Counted from the stretch's first letter, positions 1 through 7,400 are shown. The stretch: 12,107 nt of DNA from JAGOVB01 sp964577365 (GCA_964577365.1 CAZNYP010000012.1:1-12107), one strand, 5' to 3'. Translations and numbers: made by a program. Notes: a model not told the origin generated them from the letters alone.

Positions 1-1527
1 GGTGTTATCTTGAGTCCGTTTTATTCTGACTATTTGAATAAGGCGCCAGCTTTCTGTAAAGGTGATAAAGAAAAGTTACAAGACTTTATCGCTAAATTTG
101 TTAAGCACGGTGAAAAGAAAAATACTCTTTATAGAATTGATCATGGTGAAATCCGCCCGTCAAAAAATCTAGCTGACAGTCTCGCTTCAATGCTCAAAGG
201 AAATGAGGAGTTTATTATGATCGACGAGCAAAAGATTGTTTATGAAACTGCTCTATCACTTACAAAGAAATCTTCTAAAGTAAATAAAAATGTATTGATT
301 GTTGAAGGGGGACCAGGTACAGGGAAGTCGGTAGTGGCGATAAATTTATTGGTTGCAATTACGAAGCTTGGTCTTAATACTCAATATGTAACAAAAAATG
401 CAGCACCGCGAGGCGTCTTTGAAGCTAAATTAGCAGGAACTCTTAAAAAGACTGAAATATCAAACCTATTTACTGGATCGGGTTCATTTGTGGATGTAGA
501 ACAGAATATATTTGATGCTCTCATAGTAGATGAGGCCCATCGATTGAATGCTAAATCAGGGATGTTTAAAAATCTTGGAGAAAACCAAATCAAAGAGATT
601 ATAGATTCGTCAAAATGCTCAGTCTTCTTTATTGATGAAGATCAGAAAGTCACATGGCACGATATAGGCAAAAAAGAAGAAATAGAGAAATGGGCCAATC
701 AGCTCGGCGCGAGTATTCATTTTCTTAAGCTTGAATCGCAATTTCGTTGCAATGGATCTGACGGTTATCTTTCGTGGCTTGATAACTCTTTGCAAATTAA
801 AGAGACTGCCAATAATACGCTAGGAGGTATACACTATGATTTTAAAGTAGTTGAATCACCTACAGAACTGCGGGATCTCATTTTCGATAAAAATAAAATT
901 AATAACAAAGCAAGGCTAGTTGCCGGATACTGCTGGAATTGGGAAAGCAAAAAGAATAAGAGTGCTAAAGATATTTCTTTCGCAGAGTTTGATTTTGGAA
1001 TGCAGTGGAACCTTGCTAGTGACGGGAATCTATGGATTATGGCACCTGAATCAGTTAAGGAGATTGGTTGTATCCATACATGCCAGGGTTTGGAAGTGGA
1101 CTATGTCGGCGTAATTGTCGGTGATGATTTTGTAATAAGGGATGGTAGGGCAGTCACAAATCCAGATAAGCGCGCGAAGACAGATGCGTCATTGAAAGGC
1201 TATAAAAAAGCACTGAAAGAAAACCCTGAGGAATCGAGAAATAGAGCCGACGCAATTATCAAAAATACATACAGGACTTTGATGACACGCGGGATGAAAG
1301 GTTGCTACGTATATTTTACTGACAAAGAGACAGAGGAATACTTTAAAAATAGAATCAATGGAGAAAAGGTTGTAGTCAAACCGACACAACAAAAGCGCGT
1401 TATTTCTCCATACTCAGGAACAATGATAAATATTCCACTTTTTGATTCTGTTGGTTGTGGTGAGTTGATGTATGCAGACCCTACTGTACAAGAAATGATN
1501 NNNNNNNNNGATTCCTGTAAAGAGTGA
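1..1527 (+). CDS. DUF2075 (Schlafen-type SF1) helicase domain protein, 5' partial; N-terminal part of a helicase-S24 protease fusion
   Basis: The frame is open from the left edge, so the gene is 5' truncated; the TTG at position 10 is only the first possible start inside the window. Counting from it, Walker A GGPGTGKS is at residues 100-107, Walker B LIVDEAH at 171-177, a second acidic strand FFIDED near 206-211, LESQFRC near 241-247, HTCQGLEVDY near 356-365 and a TLMTRG motif VI-like segment near the C terminus. This order fits the DUF2075/COG3410 superfamily 1 ATPases related to the Schlafen helicase domain. Residues 475-496 leave that domain and resemble a LexA/UmuD autocleavage segment: IPLFDSVGCGE, with candidate scissile bond Cys483-Gly484. 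The ten Ns at 1500-1509 force a false frame and a false stop at 1525-1527; the true frame almost certainly continues into the S24 domain ending at 1834. The biochemical activity of DUF2075 proteins is poorly defined; nucleic-acid-dependent ATPase is an inference from motifs. Confidence 0.88.
   Translation, partial: GVILSPFYSDYLNKAPAFCKGDKEKLQDFIAKFVKHGEKKNTLYRIDHGEIRPSKNLADSLASMLKGNEEFIMIDEQKIVYETALSLTKKSSKVNKNVLIVEGGPGTGKSVVAINLLVAITKLGLNTQYVTKNAAPRGVFEAKLAGTLKKTEISNLFTGSGSFVDVEQNIFDALIVDEAHRLNAKSGMFKNLGENQIKEIIDSSKCSVFFIDEDQKVTWHDIGKKEEIEKWANQLGASIHFLKLESQFRCNGSDGYLSWLDNSLQIKETANNTLGGIHYDFKVVESPTELRDLIFDKNKINNKARLVAGYCWNWESKKNKSAKDISFAEFDFGMQWNLASDGNLWIMAPESVKEIGCIHTCQGLEVDYVGVIVGDDFVIRDGRAVTNPDKRAKTDASLKGYKKALKENPEESRNRADAIIKNTYRTLMTRGMKGCYVYFTDKETEEYFKNRINGEKVVVKPTQQKRVISPYSGTMINIPLFDSVGCGELMYADPTVQEMXXXXDSCKE
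1500..1509. other. Assembly gap (10 Ns), probably an overlap that was not merged
   Basis: Ten Ns separate two contig ends. The left side ends in ...ATGAT and the right side begins GATTCC..., so they share GAT (1497-1499 and 1510-1512). Removing the Ns and one copy of GAT gives codons GAA ATG ATT CCT GTA AAG and an open frame to 1834. Keeping ten unknown bases shifts the frame and makes a stop 16 nt later. The gap length is probably a placeholder, not a measured distance. Confidence 0.85.
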
Positions 1528-1834
1528 ACTAATGTCTAAGGGCTCAAAGTATTTTGTTCTAAGGACGTCTGGAGACTCAATGAATCTTGCTGGAATCAAT
1601 GATGGAGATTTGGTTTTGTGCCGCAAGAACTATCACCCAGAAGAAGGGGAGATTGTAGTTGCTCTCATTGGTGATGATGCGACTATCAAAGAATATCGCC
1701 GTGAAAATGGTATCGTTGTACTAAAACCGAAATCAAGTAATCCAAAACATGAGCCACTAACATTTACAAATAGTGATGAGATCAAAGTTCAGGGAGTAGT
1801 GGTCTGTGTTTTAAAAGATTCTAATCATATGTAA
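1511..1834 (+). CDS. S24 (LexA/UmuD-type) autoprotease domain, C-terminal part of the helicase fusion
   Basis: This is a LexA/UmuD C-terminal peptidase domain of about 100 residues. Counting from the ATG at 1532, SGDSM at residues 13-17 supplies the nucleophile Ser16, and ATIKEYRR supplies the general base Lys53. The Ser-to-Lys distance is 37, as in E. coli LexA (119/156) and UmuD (60/97). No helix-turn-helix precedes it, so it is not a LexA repressor by itself. The frame is open upstream of the ATG back to the gap, reading IPVKSEL, which belongs to the S24 fold; ATG 1532 is therefore probably an internal methionine, and no Shine-Dalgarno sequence precedes it. Joined to the upstream frame, the Cys-Gly site lies 36 residues before Ser, as in UmuD (24/60). 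By analogy the domain would cut itself off the helicase when RecA-ssDNA filaments form; that is inference. Confidence 0.85.
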   Translation: MPVKSELMSKGSKYFVLRTSGDSMNLAGINDGDLVLCRKNYHPEEGEIVVALIGDDATIKEYRRENGIVVLKPKSSNPKHEPLTFTNSDEIKVQGVVVCVLKDSNHM

Positions 1835-1846
1835 AGAGATATAGAA

Positions 1847-3595
1847 ATGAATGAATTTATTCAAAAATTACTAGTAGAAATATGTCAGTACTACAATAGT
1901 TTTGAAAATACACTAGATCCATTTTTAAAAAATCTAGACCCGTCACTTTTTCAAAATATAATTTTAGGTGTATTGGCAATCTTCATTCCATTTGCGACTG
2001 TATTTCTTACAGATATTTTAAGTTCAAAAAAAGAGAAAAGAAGTGAATTTGAAAAAATGGTCCTAAGTGATGAAGTTCTTGGAACAAAGAAAGTTTTCTG
2101 GACTTCTATAGTCGGAATAGTATTCTTTGCTTTTTTCTCAGGCAGAGAAATCTCCTCATCAGTAAAGATTCTGTCTTCATTCGTTGCTATAATTTTCGTT
2201 TTTCTTCTTTGGATACCATTTAAAAAAATTTTACGGTTTTCTGAAGGGTACAAACCAGAATTTGAAGTGTCTTTTCTAAGGAAATTAGGATTTTCAAGTA
2301 TCCTTAGATTCAAAAATAAGAAAAAGGCAGAAAAGTTATTAAGGGCTTGGAATTCATTTTGGTCTGAAAAATTTGATATTAATGAAAGAGGATTTACAAC
2401 AATTTTTATATCTCATATTGATGATGCAATAAGATACAGTAAATTTGATTTAGCTATTCAACTTACGCAAAATTATGCAAATAACATTGAAAAAAGGGAG
2501 AGATTTTCTGTTGGTTACAAGATTCTTCCAAAGGTATTTGAGTGGCACGAATCCCTCTGGAATCAAGAGCAGGTGTGGTTGAACGATTTTAATACTGAAA
2601 AAAAGATACAAAACATATTATCACGAAAACACTTTCCAACTCTTAGAGGCTGGGCATTAAGATTATTCAAATGGAAAAACTTGAAGAGAGATCGATTTTG
2701 GAATTGGCACTATTTTGGCGCAGACTTTTTCCAGATAATAATTAAAGTTTTACTGAAAGCTGGGCATGGTCCATACCAACTGTTTCCAGCATTTGAAAAA
2801 CATATCAATAATTGTGAACAAAAGTTAGAAAAAATTAAGGATGAAAAAAGAAAAGAGAGATACTGGGATTATATAACAGGACTTTTTGCAAGTTTTTGCC
2901 CAACATTTTTTAATGAGATTGATAAATCTCCATCTAATCATAGTATCTGGGATCATAATTTTCCTCAGGAGTGGAAAATCGCACCTAATAATAGTGATAA
3001 CAGAATACCACGAGTTGTCTTGCATGAGTTTATACAATGGTCTAGAGATCGGATTTTCAAGGATGATAATAATAAGGATTTAGATGAAGATTTAACGGAA
3101 GTAATAAACAATATTTTCCCAAATGTTCACGCTTCATTATTCACAGCTTTTTTGACACTTTTCTTTTCAGGTGAAGTTAGGTATACATTCGAAAGAAAGC
3201 CTAACTTTTACATTTTTGGGCCAATCGTTTCGTGGTCTGGTTCCATTGAAGAAACTAACGAAAACAGGGATAGAAAAATTTCTGAAATGATGAGAGACAG
3301 GGTAGCATCTCAAAAAGATGACACAATTCAGATTATTTTAAAGTTTTTTCATTTCTGGCCTGTGCTTAAAATCTATAAGGATAATTTGAGTGAGGACGAA
3401 TCTAAAAATTGGTCCAGTCTAACAGAAGATCAGAGACTTGTGATAGTAAAAAGAGTTAGAAAAGAAAAACTAGAAAAAATTAAGACGGAACTTGAAAGTC
3501 GTGAAATAAATAAAATCTGTGAAGGCTCTGAGGCAAAACAGTCTCACAAAGATAGTCTCTTGGATTTAGTCAGGTTACTAGACTCGTCTCTATAG
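1847..3595 (+). CDS. Hypothetical protein with N-terminal membrane domain and large soluble C-terminal domain
   Basis: I do not recognise this 582-residue protein. Hydrophobic segments lie near residues 37-58, 83-98 and 105-127, the first two separated by a charged loop (KKEKR near 61-65). About 455 mostly hydrophilic residues follow, rich in Lys, Glu, Trp and Phe, with no P-loop, nuclease or protease motif that I can see. The topology suggests an anchored protein with a cytoplasmic or surface domain. It starts 12 nt after the S24 stop, so it is probably co-transcribed with the helicase-protease gene; the Shine-Dalgarno match is weak (AGAGAT upstream). Its DNA is the most AT-rich of the window (about 25% GC in one hand-counted 60-base sample), which together with the lack of family resemblance suggests acquired DNA. 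A membrane effector partner of the upstream gene is possible but unproven. Confidence 0.85.
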   Translation: MNEFIQKLLVEICQYYNSFENTLDPFLKNLDPSLFQNIILGVLAIFIPFATVFLTDILSSKKEKRSEFEKMVLSDEVLGTKKVFWTSIVGIVFFAFFSGREISSSVKILSSFVAIIFVFLLWIPFKKILRFSEGYKPEFEVSFLRKLGFSSILRFKNKKKAEKLLRAWNSFWSEKFDINERGFTTIFISHIDDAIRYSKFDLAIQLTQNYANNIEKRERFSVGYKILPKVFEWHESLWNQEQVWLNDFNTEKKIQNILSRKHFPTLRGWALRLFKWKNLKRDRFWNWHYFGADFFQIIIKVLLKAGHGPYQLFPAFEKHINNCEQKLEKIKDEKRKERYWDYITGLFASFCPTFFNEIDKSPSNHSIWDHNFPQEWKIAPNNSDNRIPRVVLHEFIQWSRDRIFKDDNNKDLDEDLTEVINNIFPNVHASLFTAFLTLFFSGEVRYTFERKPNFYIFGPIVSWSGSIEETNENRDRKISEMMRDRVASQKDDTIQIILKFFHFWPVLKIYKDNLSEDESKNWSSLTEDQRLVIVKRVRKEKLEKIKTELESREINKICEGSEAKQSHKDSLLDLVRLLDSSL

Positions 3596-3682
3596 AATAG
3601 CAACCCCACCCCCTAAATTCTAAGCGTATATCTTTTAACCACTATTCAAGTTTCTTGTTGTGTATAAACAAAATTACAAAAA

Positions 3683-4669
3683 TCAGTTCTTAACCATCCT
3701 CCCAATTACCCCCCTCGGCTTACTCCCATCCGCCGGCCCTATCACTCCATATGCTTCGAGTAGATCCATAAGCCGCGCTGCGCGTGAGTAGCCGATGCCG
3801 AGCTTACGCTGGAGGTACGAGGTGCTTGCTTTTCCCGCTTCGACGACTGCTTCACGAGCGAGGTCGAACATATCATCTGACTCTATATCTTCCTCTGAAG
3901 GATCGAGGATAATTGCCTTTATTTTACTTTTCCTTGCCTTTCGTATTGCAGTCTCGATCTCAGTATCAGTGATATGTGCTGTCTTTATACAGATAGGGAA
4001 CTTCATCGCACCTGTTTTATAGAGCACTTCATACGGTGCCTGGAGTGTCTCGGCACCACTTTGTCCGAGGAGGTGTTTTGATTCGAGCTTTGAGCCTATT
4101 TTCCCGACGATGAGGGTGGGTATTCGCGAGAGGAGGGATGCGGGGAGTGTGCGTACGGTGCCGTGGGTGCTCGTGAGGATGAGGTGGATGCCGACGGGGG
4201 CTCCGAGCTCGAGGATCTTTTCGATCACGGGGGTCACTTCTTTTGGAAACTGCTGCATGAGCTCGGCAAAGCCATCGACGAGGCATATGACGCGAGAGAG
4301 TACATCATCGTCGGTCACTGGATACTCTTCGTATGAACGGATGTGGAGCTTTTTGTATACAGCGAGACGGCGATCGATTTCTTTTGCCATCCAGCGGAGT
4401 GTGAGGACTGCTTTTCTGGAGTCATTGACGATTTCGGTCAAGAGGTGAGGGAGGGTGTGGTAGCGGTCGAGCTCGAGCTGTTTGGTATCGATGAGCACAA
4501 ATCGAGCAGTGTCAGGATCGATGGGGCAGTAGGTAGTGATCACTCTGTGCAAAAATGCAGACTTTCCAGATCCAGGAACTCCTGCGACGAGGATGTGTTT
4601 TGCATGTGCGATATCGAGGGTGACGGGGTGACCGAGCTCGTCAGTACCGAGGGTGATATGAGGGTTCAT
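3683..4669 (-). CDS. Short FtsK/SpoIIIE-like DNA translocase (motor plus gamma domain), no membrane domain
   Basis: The protein has 328 residues. Residues 4-30 match the start of the FtsK beta (RecA-like) motor domain. Walker A GVPGSGKS is at 30-37, the FtsK signature DTKQLEL...PHLL at 61-77, and a gamma winged-helix domain at about 264-322 with LGIGYSRAARLMDLLE, which in FtsK reads KOPS-type DNA sequences. Full FtsK proteins have four N-terminal membrane helices, a linker and an alpha domain; all are absent. Walker B reads LVDGFAEL where FtsK has VDEFADL, so the catalytic Glu is Gly133 (codon GGC). The ATQRPS motif is replaced by TSTHGT, and the Arg of IPTRIAF is Leu. It may be a specialised or weakened paralogue, perhaps a DNA-binding partner of a complete FtsK encoded elsewhere. 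It faces the 582-residue gene across 87 nt with no clear terminator between them. Confidence 0.88.
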   Translation of the reverse strand: MNPHITLGTDELGHPVTLDIAHAKHILVAGVPGSGKSAFLHRVITTYCPIDPDTARFVLIDTKQLELDRYHTLPHLLTEIVNDSRKAVLTLRWMAKEIDRRLAVYKKLHIRSYEEYPVTDDDVLSRVICLVDGFAELMQQFPKEVTPVIEKILELGAPVGIHLILTSTHGTVRTLPASLLSRIPTLIVGKIGSKLESKHLLGQSGAETLQAPYEVLYKTGAMKFPICIKTAHITDTEIETAIRKARKSKIKAIILDPSEEDIESDDMFDLAREAVVEAGKASTSYLQRKLGIGYSRAARLMDLLEAYGVIGPADGSKPRGVIGRMVKN

Positions 4670-4675
4670 GGATAT

Positions 4676-4681
4676 AGTATA
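4676..4681 (-). promoter_or_regulatory. -10 box of the FtsK-like gene, leaderless
   Basis: On the minus strand TATACT is followed by six bases (ATATCC) and then the ATG at 4669. A start site at the usual distance falls on or beside the start codon, and there is no Shine-Dalgarno sequence. I see no good -35 box. Confidence 0.5.
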
Positions 4682-4723
4682 CCCTGCTAATAAATAAAAT
4701 TGTATAGACGGGGGAGGGGATAA

Positions 4724-4764
4724 GTTTTTTGCAAAAACAAGTACATATCCCCAGGATAATGGGG
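4724..4764. repeat. Two small inverted repeats in the divergent intergenic region
   Basis: Between the divergent FtsK-like and methyltransferase genes lie GTTTTT-TGC-AAAAAC (4724-4738) and TCCCC-AGGATAAT-GGGGA (4748-4765). The second ends about 10 nt before the methyltransferase -10 box, where an operator or -35-region element would sit. No regulator is identifiable; chance is possible at this length. Confidence 0.3.
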
Positions 4765-4774
4765 AAAAGTACGT

Positions 4775-4780
4775 TATAAT
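4775..4780 (+). promoter_or_regulatory. -10 box (TATAAT) of the methyltransferase-pilin operon, leaderless
   Basis: A perfect TATAAT is followed by TAGCCT and the ATG at 4787. The six-base spacing puts the expected transcription start at the A of the start codon. No -35 match stands 16-18 nt upstream. Confidence 0.6.
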
Positions 4781-4786
4781 TAGCCT

Positions 4787-5305
4787 ATGTTTTCCGACCC
4801 TACAAAAAATATTGGCTATCTCGACCTGAAAGATGCTATGGCTGTGGCCGATATCGGTGCTGGATCTGGATTTTATACTATCGAAGTAGCAAAGAGAGTA
4901 GGGTCACAGGGCCGTGTCTATGCAGTCGATGTCCAGCGTGACATCCTCGACCGTTTGAAAAACAGTGCAGCGACCATCGGTATCCGAAATATCGAGATCG
5001 TCCTCGCTGATGCAGAAAAAATAGGGGGGACAAAGCTGCGCGAAAACTGTGTAGATCGCATTGTTGCTTCAAATGTGCTCTTTCAGATCGAACACAAAGA
5101 CGATTTTGTCCTCGAGATGCGACGCATTTTAAAGACAGGTGGAAAAATCATGGTCGTCGATTGGGCAAGTAGCAATCCCGCAGGAGAAAAGTATCTCGTG
5201 ACCAAAGACACAGCCGTAGGACTCATGAACAAGGGTCATTTCAAGCTAGAGCAAGAGTTTGACGCTGGAGACCATCATTATGGACTAGTTTTTATAAAAG
5301 AATGA
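4787..5305 (+). CDS. Class I SAM-dependent methyltransferase (UbiE-like fold)
   Basis: The protein has 172 residues. SAM-binding motif I is VADIGAGSG (residues 20-28); YAVDV places the ribose-binding acid at Asp48; LADAE has Asp75 of motif III; RIVASNVLFQI (91-101) and the MRRILKTGGKIMVVDW segment (111-126) complete a standard Rossmann methyltransferase core. The N-terminal FSDPTKNI segment resembles the lead-in of UbiE-like methyltransferases in small-genome bacteria. It is short for a UbiE (about 250 residues), and the substrate cannot be told from sequence; a quinone or small-molecule substrate would be guesswork. It is the first gene of the operon: its stop overlaps the start of the solute-binding protein by ATGA, which suggests translational coupling. 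The ATG at 4787 is supported by the TATAAT box six bases upstream. Confidence 0.88.
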   Translation: MFSDPTKNIGYLDLKDAMAVADIGAGSGFYTIEVAKRVGSQGRVYAVDVQRDILDRLKNSAATIGIRNIEIVLADAEKIGGTKLRENCVDRIVASNVLFQIEHKDDFVLEMRRILKTGGKIMVVDWASSNPAGEKYLVTKDTAVGLMNKGHFKLEQEFDAGDHHYGLVFIKE

Positions 5306-6567
5306 AAATAAACAAATTCCAAGTATTTGTGCTCGCTCTGTTCGGCTTCGGTATCCTCGGCGGCCTCGCGGCGCTCGCCCTCGTAAAAGGGGGAACTACA
5401 GACACAGCTCTGCCTGAGGTCACGGTATGGGGTACGTTTCCAAAGGATGTCTTCGAAGGTCAGGTCGCTTTTATGAATCAAAATCGGACTGAGCAGCTCG
5501 TCATCAACTATTCACAAAAGGACCAGGCAGGCTTTGCCGGAGAACTGACCGAAGCGCTCGCCCAAGGGACCGGCCCAGATGCAGTACTCATCCCACAGGA
5601 GATGGTCTTGTCTATGGAAAACAAGTTTTTGACCATACCGTATACCACCATGGATGCACGTACTTACAAAAACACCTATATCGAGCAGGCAGAGCTGTAC
5701 CTGCGTAACGAGGGCTTTATCGGTCTCCCATTTTCTATAGATCCACTCGTTATGTACTGGAACCGTGATATGTTTACAAATGCTGGTCTCGCTACCTATC
5801 CAAAGCTCTGGGATGATTTTATACCGGTCATAACAAAGATAAATCAAAAAGACGTCAATGCAAATATCCGAAAGAGCACGATAGCTCTCGGCGAATTTTC
5901 AAATGTTCAAAATGCTCGAGAGATCTTTAGCCTCATCCTGCTGCAGGCGGGGAATCCGATCGTCTCAAATATGCAGAGCACACTCTCGGACCCTAGTACC
6001 GAGCGTGCGCTGAATTTCTTTATTGGCTTTGCAAATCCTACGTCTCCGGCGTATTCGTGGAATCGATCGCTCCCAAATTCAAAGAATTTCTTTCTAGCGG
6101 GGAATCTTGCTACCTACTTTGGCTTTGCATCAGAGCTTGGTGATATACGGAGTAAGAATCCAAATCTAAACTTTGATATCGCTCCCATCCCACAACCAAA
6201 GAACGTCACAAAGCGCGTCTCATATGCTCGCATGTACGGCTTTTCTATCGCAAAGAGTTCGAAAAATCCTATGGGAACACTCGTGGTGCTCAATGAGCTC
6301 CTCAGTGCTCCTGTACTCAACAATCTGACTGCGGCGACATACCTCCCTCCAGTACGACGCGATCTCATCACTGCCGGCACCGCTGACCCATATCTAAAGA
6401 TATTTTATGATGCAGCACTCATCGCAAAAGGATGGCTCGACCCAGATCCATATAGTAGCTATCGAATATTTCAGGGCCTCGTCGAGACGGTCGTGAGTGG
6501 TCGAATACTCACACAGCAGGCGATCGAGCAGACAAATAACGAGATGAATCTCCTCCTCCGACAATGA
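5302..6567 (+). CDS. Membrane-anchored family 1 extracellular solute-binding protein
   Basis: The protein has 421 residues. An uncleaved-looking signal anchor spans about residues 7-29 and has no lipobox cysteine, so it is probably tethered by a helix, not lipidated. The rest has the pattern of family 1 (MalE-type) binding proteins: TVWGTF near 41-46, GPDAVLIPQE (91-100), GLPFSIDPLVMYWNRDMF (141-158) then NAGL and YPKLWDDF (166-173), and a C-terminal lobe with EQTNNEMN. Such proteins normally feed sugars to an ABC permease. No permease or ATPase is present here; the gene is instead locked by four-base overlaps between a methyltransferase and a pilin gene. It may bind a ligand for the surface apparatus, or partner with a transporter encoded elsewhere. 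Its ligand is unknown. Confidence 0.87.
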   Translation: MKINKFQVFVLALFGFGILGGLAALALVKGGTTDTALPEVTVWGTFPKDVFEGQVAFMNQNRTEQLVINYSQKDQAGFAGELTEALAQGTGPDAVLIPQEMVLSMENKFLTIPYTTMDARTYKNTYIEQAELYLRNEGFIGLPFSIDPLVMYWNRDMFTNAGLATYPKLWDDFIPVITKINQKDVNANIRKSTIALGEFSNVQNAREIFSLILLQAGNPIVSNMQSTLSDPSTERALNFFIGFANPTSPAYSWNRSLPNSKNFFLAGNLATYFGFASELGDIRSKNPNLNFDIAPIPQPKNVTKRVSYARMYGFSIAKSSKNPMGTLVVLNELLSAPVLNNLTAATYLPPVRRDLITAGTADPYLKIFYDAALIAKGWLDPDPYSSYRIFQGLVETVVSGRILTQQAIEQTNNEMNLLLRQ

Positions 6568-6992
6568 AAAAAATACTTTTAATCACTCTATTTCTCCTCA
6601 CGCCAGCACTCAGTATGGCGCAGACTCCTGCAAATACCGGACCATACACTGGTCTCGTAAAGTGCGATGGCGTCATCCTTTCATCTGACACTGATGCTGC
6701 AAAAAGAAAAAAGTGTGACTTCATCGAGCTCGTAAACCAGATCAATTTCCTTGTAAACTGGGCAATACGGTTTATCCTCCTCGTCACCCTGGCCCTCCTC
6801 GCCTATACTGGCGGAGCATACATGTATGCCGGTATGGCAGGGGATGTGAGTGCAGCAAATGCGGCAAAGGGTCGCCTGAGCAACATATTTTGGGGTATAA
6901 TAATAATGCTCTTTGCCTGGCTTGTGGTGCGCACAGCACTCAATTGGCTCATCGACCCAGCGTTTGGAGGACTAGACCTATTAGGCAAATAA
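6564..6992 (+). CDS. T4SS pilin-like protein 1 (VirB2/TrbC-type)
   Basis: The protein has 142 residues. The signal peptide MKKILLITLFLL ends at SMA-Q near residues 18-20. After a short Thr/Pro-rich stretch and a CDGV...KKCDF segment with two cysteines, two hydrophobic helices follow, roughly 51-78 and 92-118, separated by a small-residue and lysine loop (AANAAKGR). This size and layout fit the T4SS_pilin/TrbC-VirB2 class. It overlaps the solute-binding protein stop by ATGA. Of the five paralogues here it has the longest N-terminal soluble part and the only obvious Cys pair, which could form a disulphide outside the membrane. Pilus subunit is the likely role; a structural membrane protein of a secretion channel is an alternative. 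Confidence 0.82.
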   Translation: MKKILLITLFLLTPALSMAQTPANTGPYTGLVKCDGVILSSDTDAAKRKKCDFIELVNQINFLVNWAIRFILLVTLALLAYTGGAYMYAGMAGDVSAANAAKGRLSNIFWGIIIMLFAWLVVRTALNWLIDPAFGGLDLLGK

Positions 6993-6993
6993 T

Positions 6994-7389
6994 ATGAAAA
7001 AAATACTTATCGTACTACTTTTACTCGGATATAGCACAGTAGCTTTTGCTCAAGGAGGAGTGAATAATACAGGCCCAACAGGGGGTGTAAACAATAATCC
7101 AAACGCACCAAAGATTTTTACCCCCATCAAAAACCCTCTCAGAGCTACAAGTCTCGAAGGGTTGGTAAACGATCTCGTCAACCTCGCATTGCGTCTCGGG
7201 GTCATCGTAGCCACTCTCGCTATCATCTGGGTCGGATTCCTCTTTATCATGGCTCAAGGAGATCCAGGCAAAATAAGTGATGCAAAGCAGGCTCTGAAGT
7301 GGGTTATCATCGGCATCACCATTCTCTTTGGTTCCAAAATCATCATCGAAGTCATCCGGGGGACACTGGGCCAATTTACACAACCGTAA
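6994..7389 (+). CDS. T4SS pilin-like protein 2
   Basis: The protein has 131 residues. The signal peptide MKKILIVLLLLGYSTVAFA ends in AFA-Q. A Gly/Asn-rich linker (GGVNNTGPTGGVNN) precedes two membrane helices, roughly residues 64-88 and 103-125, joined by a loop carrying GDPGKISDAK. The GDP...A loop and the amphipathic end after helix 2 recur in the neighbouring paralogues. One base separates its ATG from the TAA of pilin 1, so translation is probably coupled. It has no recognisable Shine-Dalgarno sequence of its own. Role as for pilin 1: predicted subunit of a VirB2/TrbC-like filament or channel. Confidence 0.82.
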   Translation: MKKILIVLLLLGYSTVAFAQGGVNNTGPTGGVNNNPNAPKIFTPIKNPLRATSLEGLVNDLVNLALRLGVIVATLAIIWVGFLFIMAQGDPGKISDAKQALKWVIIGITILFGSKIIIEVIRGTLGQFTQP

Positions 7390-7391
7390 TG

Positions 7392-7400
7392 TGGTATAAT
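7392..7400 (+). promoter_or_regulatory. Extended -10 promoter (TGGTATAAT) for pilin 3
   Basis: TGG-TATAAT is an extended -10 element, followed by AATTTT and the ATG at 7407, six bases away. This gives pilin 3 and the following genes an internal leaderless promoter within the operon. TTTACA at 7375-7380 would leave a 14-base spacer, too short for a standard -35; extended -10 promoters can work without one. Confidence 0.6.

Noticed and set aside
1532..1834. S24 protein as a separate gene starting at ATG 1532
   Set aside because: The frame is open upstream with residues that belong to the S24 fold, no ribosome binding site precedes the ATG, and joining the contigs gives canonical LexA/UmuD distances.
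3596..3682. Terminator between the convergent 582-residue and FtsK-like genes
   Set aside because: Only weak 5-6 bp complementarities (TTGTT/AACAA, GAATAG/CTATTC) without a convincing GC stem and T-run.
4029..4448. Arg/His-rich frames overlapping the FtsK-like gene on both strands
   Set aside because: Composition is typical of off-frame reading of GC-rich DNA; the FtsK-like frame has clear domain matches over the same bases.
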